A DNA stretch of 64,000 bases from the NCBI RefSeq assembly GCF_009937765.1, contig NZ_CP047089.1, positions 2,974,272-3,038,271 of the forward strand, in the 5' to 3' direction. The notes beneath the pieces were generated by a model. That model had not been told where the DNA came from. It did not search any database and saw only the letters and a list, made by a program, of their open reading frames with translations. The stretch comes from Bacillus pumilus. Lineage in GTDB: Bacteria > Bacillota > Bacilli > Bacillales > Bacillaceae. The translations under genes and the position numbers were made by a program. Shown here piece after piece: positions 62,406 to 64,000 of the stretch (its first letter is position 1; each line of letters starts with the position of its first letter).

Positions 62406-63713
62406 TTATACCGTTGGAGCTGACTGGCTTTTTTTAGACAGCAGCTTTTCAATGCTGACAAGCTGAACACATAAAGTAAAGATGTCAATCGCTTGCTCTA
62501 GTTCTTCAAGTGATGGGAACGTTGGTGCAATGCGAATGTTACGATCAAGCGGGTCTTTTCCATAAGGATAAGTCGCGCCTGCACCTGTCATGGTCACACC
62601 TGCTTCTTTTGCCTTTTGCACAACAGCTTTTGCACAATGATCGAGCGTATTTAAACTAATAAAATATCCGCCATTTGGCTTGTGCCATTCTGCAATGTCT
62701 TTTCCGCCAAGTGTTTCATCAAGAATGGAAAGAACTAGGTCAAACTTTGGCTTAATGATCGCTGCATGTTTTCTCATATGTTCCTTCAAGCCTTCTGGAG
62801 TCTTAAAGAAACGAAGGTGTCTTAATTGATTGATTTTGTCTGGTCCGATCGTTTGAATTGATAATTGTTTTTGAGTGAAGCTTACATTATCCGGGCTAGA
62901 TGCCATGAGTGCAATACCCGAGCCTGGGAATGTAATTTTAGAAGTAGACGCAAACATAAACACACGATGAGGGTGCCCTGCTTCCTCTACTGCTTGAAAA
63001 ATATCTTTTAACGTATCAGGCGTATCAGTTAAGTGATGGACTGCGTATGCATCATCCCAAAAAATGCGGAAGTCGTCTGCTTTTGTTTTCATTGAAGCAA
63101 GGCGATCAACCACCTCATCTGAATACGTAATGCCATCTGGGTTGCTATATTTTGGTACACACCAAATACCTTTAATCGCTTCATCCTCTGCAACCAATTT
63201 TTCGACCTGATCCATATCAGGTCCATCAGCTTTCATATCTACCGTGATCATCTCTATGTTAAATAGCTCACAAATGGAAAAGTGACGGTCATATCCTGGG
63301 CTTGGTGCAAGGAATTTTACCTTTGGCAGCTTTCCCCAAGGTGTTTTGCTATCATATACGCCGTGGGTCATGGCACGGGCAATGGTATCGTGCATCATAT
63401 TCAGGCTGGAATTACCGCCGATGATGATTTGTTCTGGCTTTAGATTGAGCACATCTGCAAAAAATGTCTTCGTTTCAGAAAGCCCTGTCAAACCGCCATA
63501 GTTACGCACATCTGTGCCATCTTCAGCCATCATCGCATCCTTTGATGTGACAACATCGAGCATGCCCATAGACAAATCGAGCTGTTTTGGTGAAGGTTTT
63601 CCTCTAGACATGTCTAAGTGTAAGTTTTTACTTTTATACGTTTCGTACTCTTCTTGTAGTGCTGCATATAGGTCATTTAATTCTGCTTCACTTAACGCTG
63701 TAAAACCGCTCAT
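62406..63713 (-). CDS. PLP-dependent aminotransferase (AspD/MocR-like, aspartate aminotransferase type)
   Basis: A 435-residue class I/II aminotransferase. The PLP lysine is in MFASTSKITFPGSGIA; WCVPKYSNPDGITYS and FWDDAYAVHHL carry the Asn and Asp-Tyr cofactor contacts. The sequence belongs to the long 'Aminotran_MocR' group, some members of which are aspartate aminotransferases. GGAGG precedes the ATG. Substrate inferred from the family only. Confidence 0.88.
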   Translation of the reverse strand: MSGFTALSEAELNDLYAALQEEYETYKSKNLHLDMSRGKPSPKQLDLSMGMLDVVTSKDAMMAEDGTDVRNYGGLTGLSETKTFFADVLNLKPEQIIIGGNSSLNMMHDTIARAMTHGVYDSKTPWGKLPKVKFLAPSPGYDRHFSICELFNIEMITVDMKADGPDMDQVEKLVAEDEAIKGIWCVPKYSNPDGITYSDEVVDRLASMKTKADDFRIFWDDAYAVHHLTDTPDTLKDIFQAVEEAGHPHRVFMFASTSKITFPGSGIALMASSPDNVSFTQKQLSIQTIGPDKINQLRHLRFFKTPEGLKEHMRKHAAIIKPKFDLVLSILDETLGGKDIAEWHKPNGGYFISLNTLDHCAKAVVQKAKEAGVTMTGAGATYPYGKDPLDRNIRIAPTFPSLEELEQAIDIFTLCVQLVSIEKLLSKKSQSAPTV

Positions 63714-63852
63714 CTTTGATTGTGCCTCCCGTATTCTTCATAGTTTCATTCGTCATTTGTTTTTTCTTCACCATTTTACCACTACCTGAAAAAGAGAGTC
63801 ATTATAAATATCAAAAAAATCGCACAACTTTTTTTGACGATTCATCCAATTT

Positions 63853-64000
63853 TTACAGGGTGCGGTCAATTGAAAAAGAAGAGAAATCCTGCGCAGCTTC
63901 TGTCAGCGGGAATATATCGCGGGCTTCTTTCAATAATTGGTTTAGTGCCTCTTCTCCTTGATAACGTGCACTAATATGGGTCAAAATTAATCTTTTTGCG
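63853..64000 (-). CDS. rnz: Ribonuclease Z, 3' end
   Basis: The last 48 codons, running off the right edge: [20 protein letters not shown], then [15 protein letters not shown] and stop. LTHISARY is the C-terminal metal-binding motif of RNase Z (yqjK), which matures tRNA 3' ends. The 140 bases between it and the aminotransferase gene hold no gene. Confidence 0.88.
   Translation of the reverse strand, partial: AKRLILTHISARYQGEEALNQLLKEARDIFPLTEAAQDFSSFSIDRTL

Noticed and set aside
1-64000. CRISPR arrays, tRNA or rRNA genes
   Set aside because: No regularly spaced direct repeats, no tRNA cloverleaf with T-loop signature, and no rRNA-like sequence were seen.

Overview
The window is a low-GC Firmicute chromosome segment and the gene content points to the Bacillus pumilus group (pumilus/safensis/altitudinis). 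It carries a full spoVA operon, spoIIA-sigF, dacF, spoIIM, fur, a SpoIIS toxin-antitoxin locus, Rap/Phr, LCI-type antimicrobial peptide genes and the yqj/yqk gene series. No rRNA, tRNA or CRISPR array was seen.

Layout. (1) 1-250: 3' end of a SteT-like amino acid permease. (2) 250-14,250: an accessory block. It starts with a structured repeat flanked by a duplicated terminator hairpin, then a zinc-ribbon protein and a large catabolic locus read on the minus strand: galactitol-type PTS (EIIA, EIIC, EIIB), a PH-like membrane protein, a zinc alcohol dehydrogenase, then an acetoin-dehydrogenase-type complex (E1alpha, E1beta, E2, E3), two SDR genes and a SorC/DeoR regulator. Gamma-glutamyltransferase and an ASCH-domain gene follow. 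Two strong promoters, in front of the PTS operon and of the E1alpha operon, carry the same TTAC-N4-GTAA motif at the same distance from the -10 box, and both have cre-like sites, so the two operons look like one regulon. (3) 14,900-20,300: ykaA-pit, spoIISA/B and a third small SpoIISC-like gene, then xlyA-like and xkdA-like genes adjacent to each other with no PBSX prophage between them, and a yjqB-like gene. (4) 20,500-23,880: DUF5412 protein, soluble chemoreceptor, FAD oxidoreductase, and a scar made of an IS1182-family 3' fragment joined to an IS3-family left end, directly behind lysA. From memory of the B. subtilis 168 map this is where synteny jumps from the xkdA-pit region to the lysA-yqj region. 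(5) 23,880-38,020: lysA, spoVAA-AF, spoIIA operon, dacF, pupG-drm, xerD, yqzK, fur, spoIIM, all on the minus strand. (6) 38,100-64,000: the yqk-yqj backbone (yqkK to rnz), interrupted by accessory insertions: a subtilisin-like protease, an LCI-like peptide gene with a solo IS-end-like hairpin, a ComA-controlled rap-phr pair, and a second LCI-like peptide gene. proI has a proline T-box with a CCU specifier.

Most interesting: the PTS plus acetoin-dehydrogenase-type locus, which suggests uptake of a phosphorylated polyol followed by CoA-dependent cleavage of a keto intermediate (an inference); the paired LCI-like peptides; the SpoIISC-like third gene; the rap gene that reads across its phr partner; and the structured repeat near position 330. 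Gene symbols are by recalled similarity, mostly to B. subtilis; no database search was possible.
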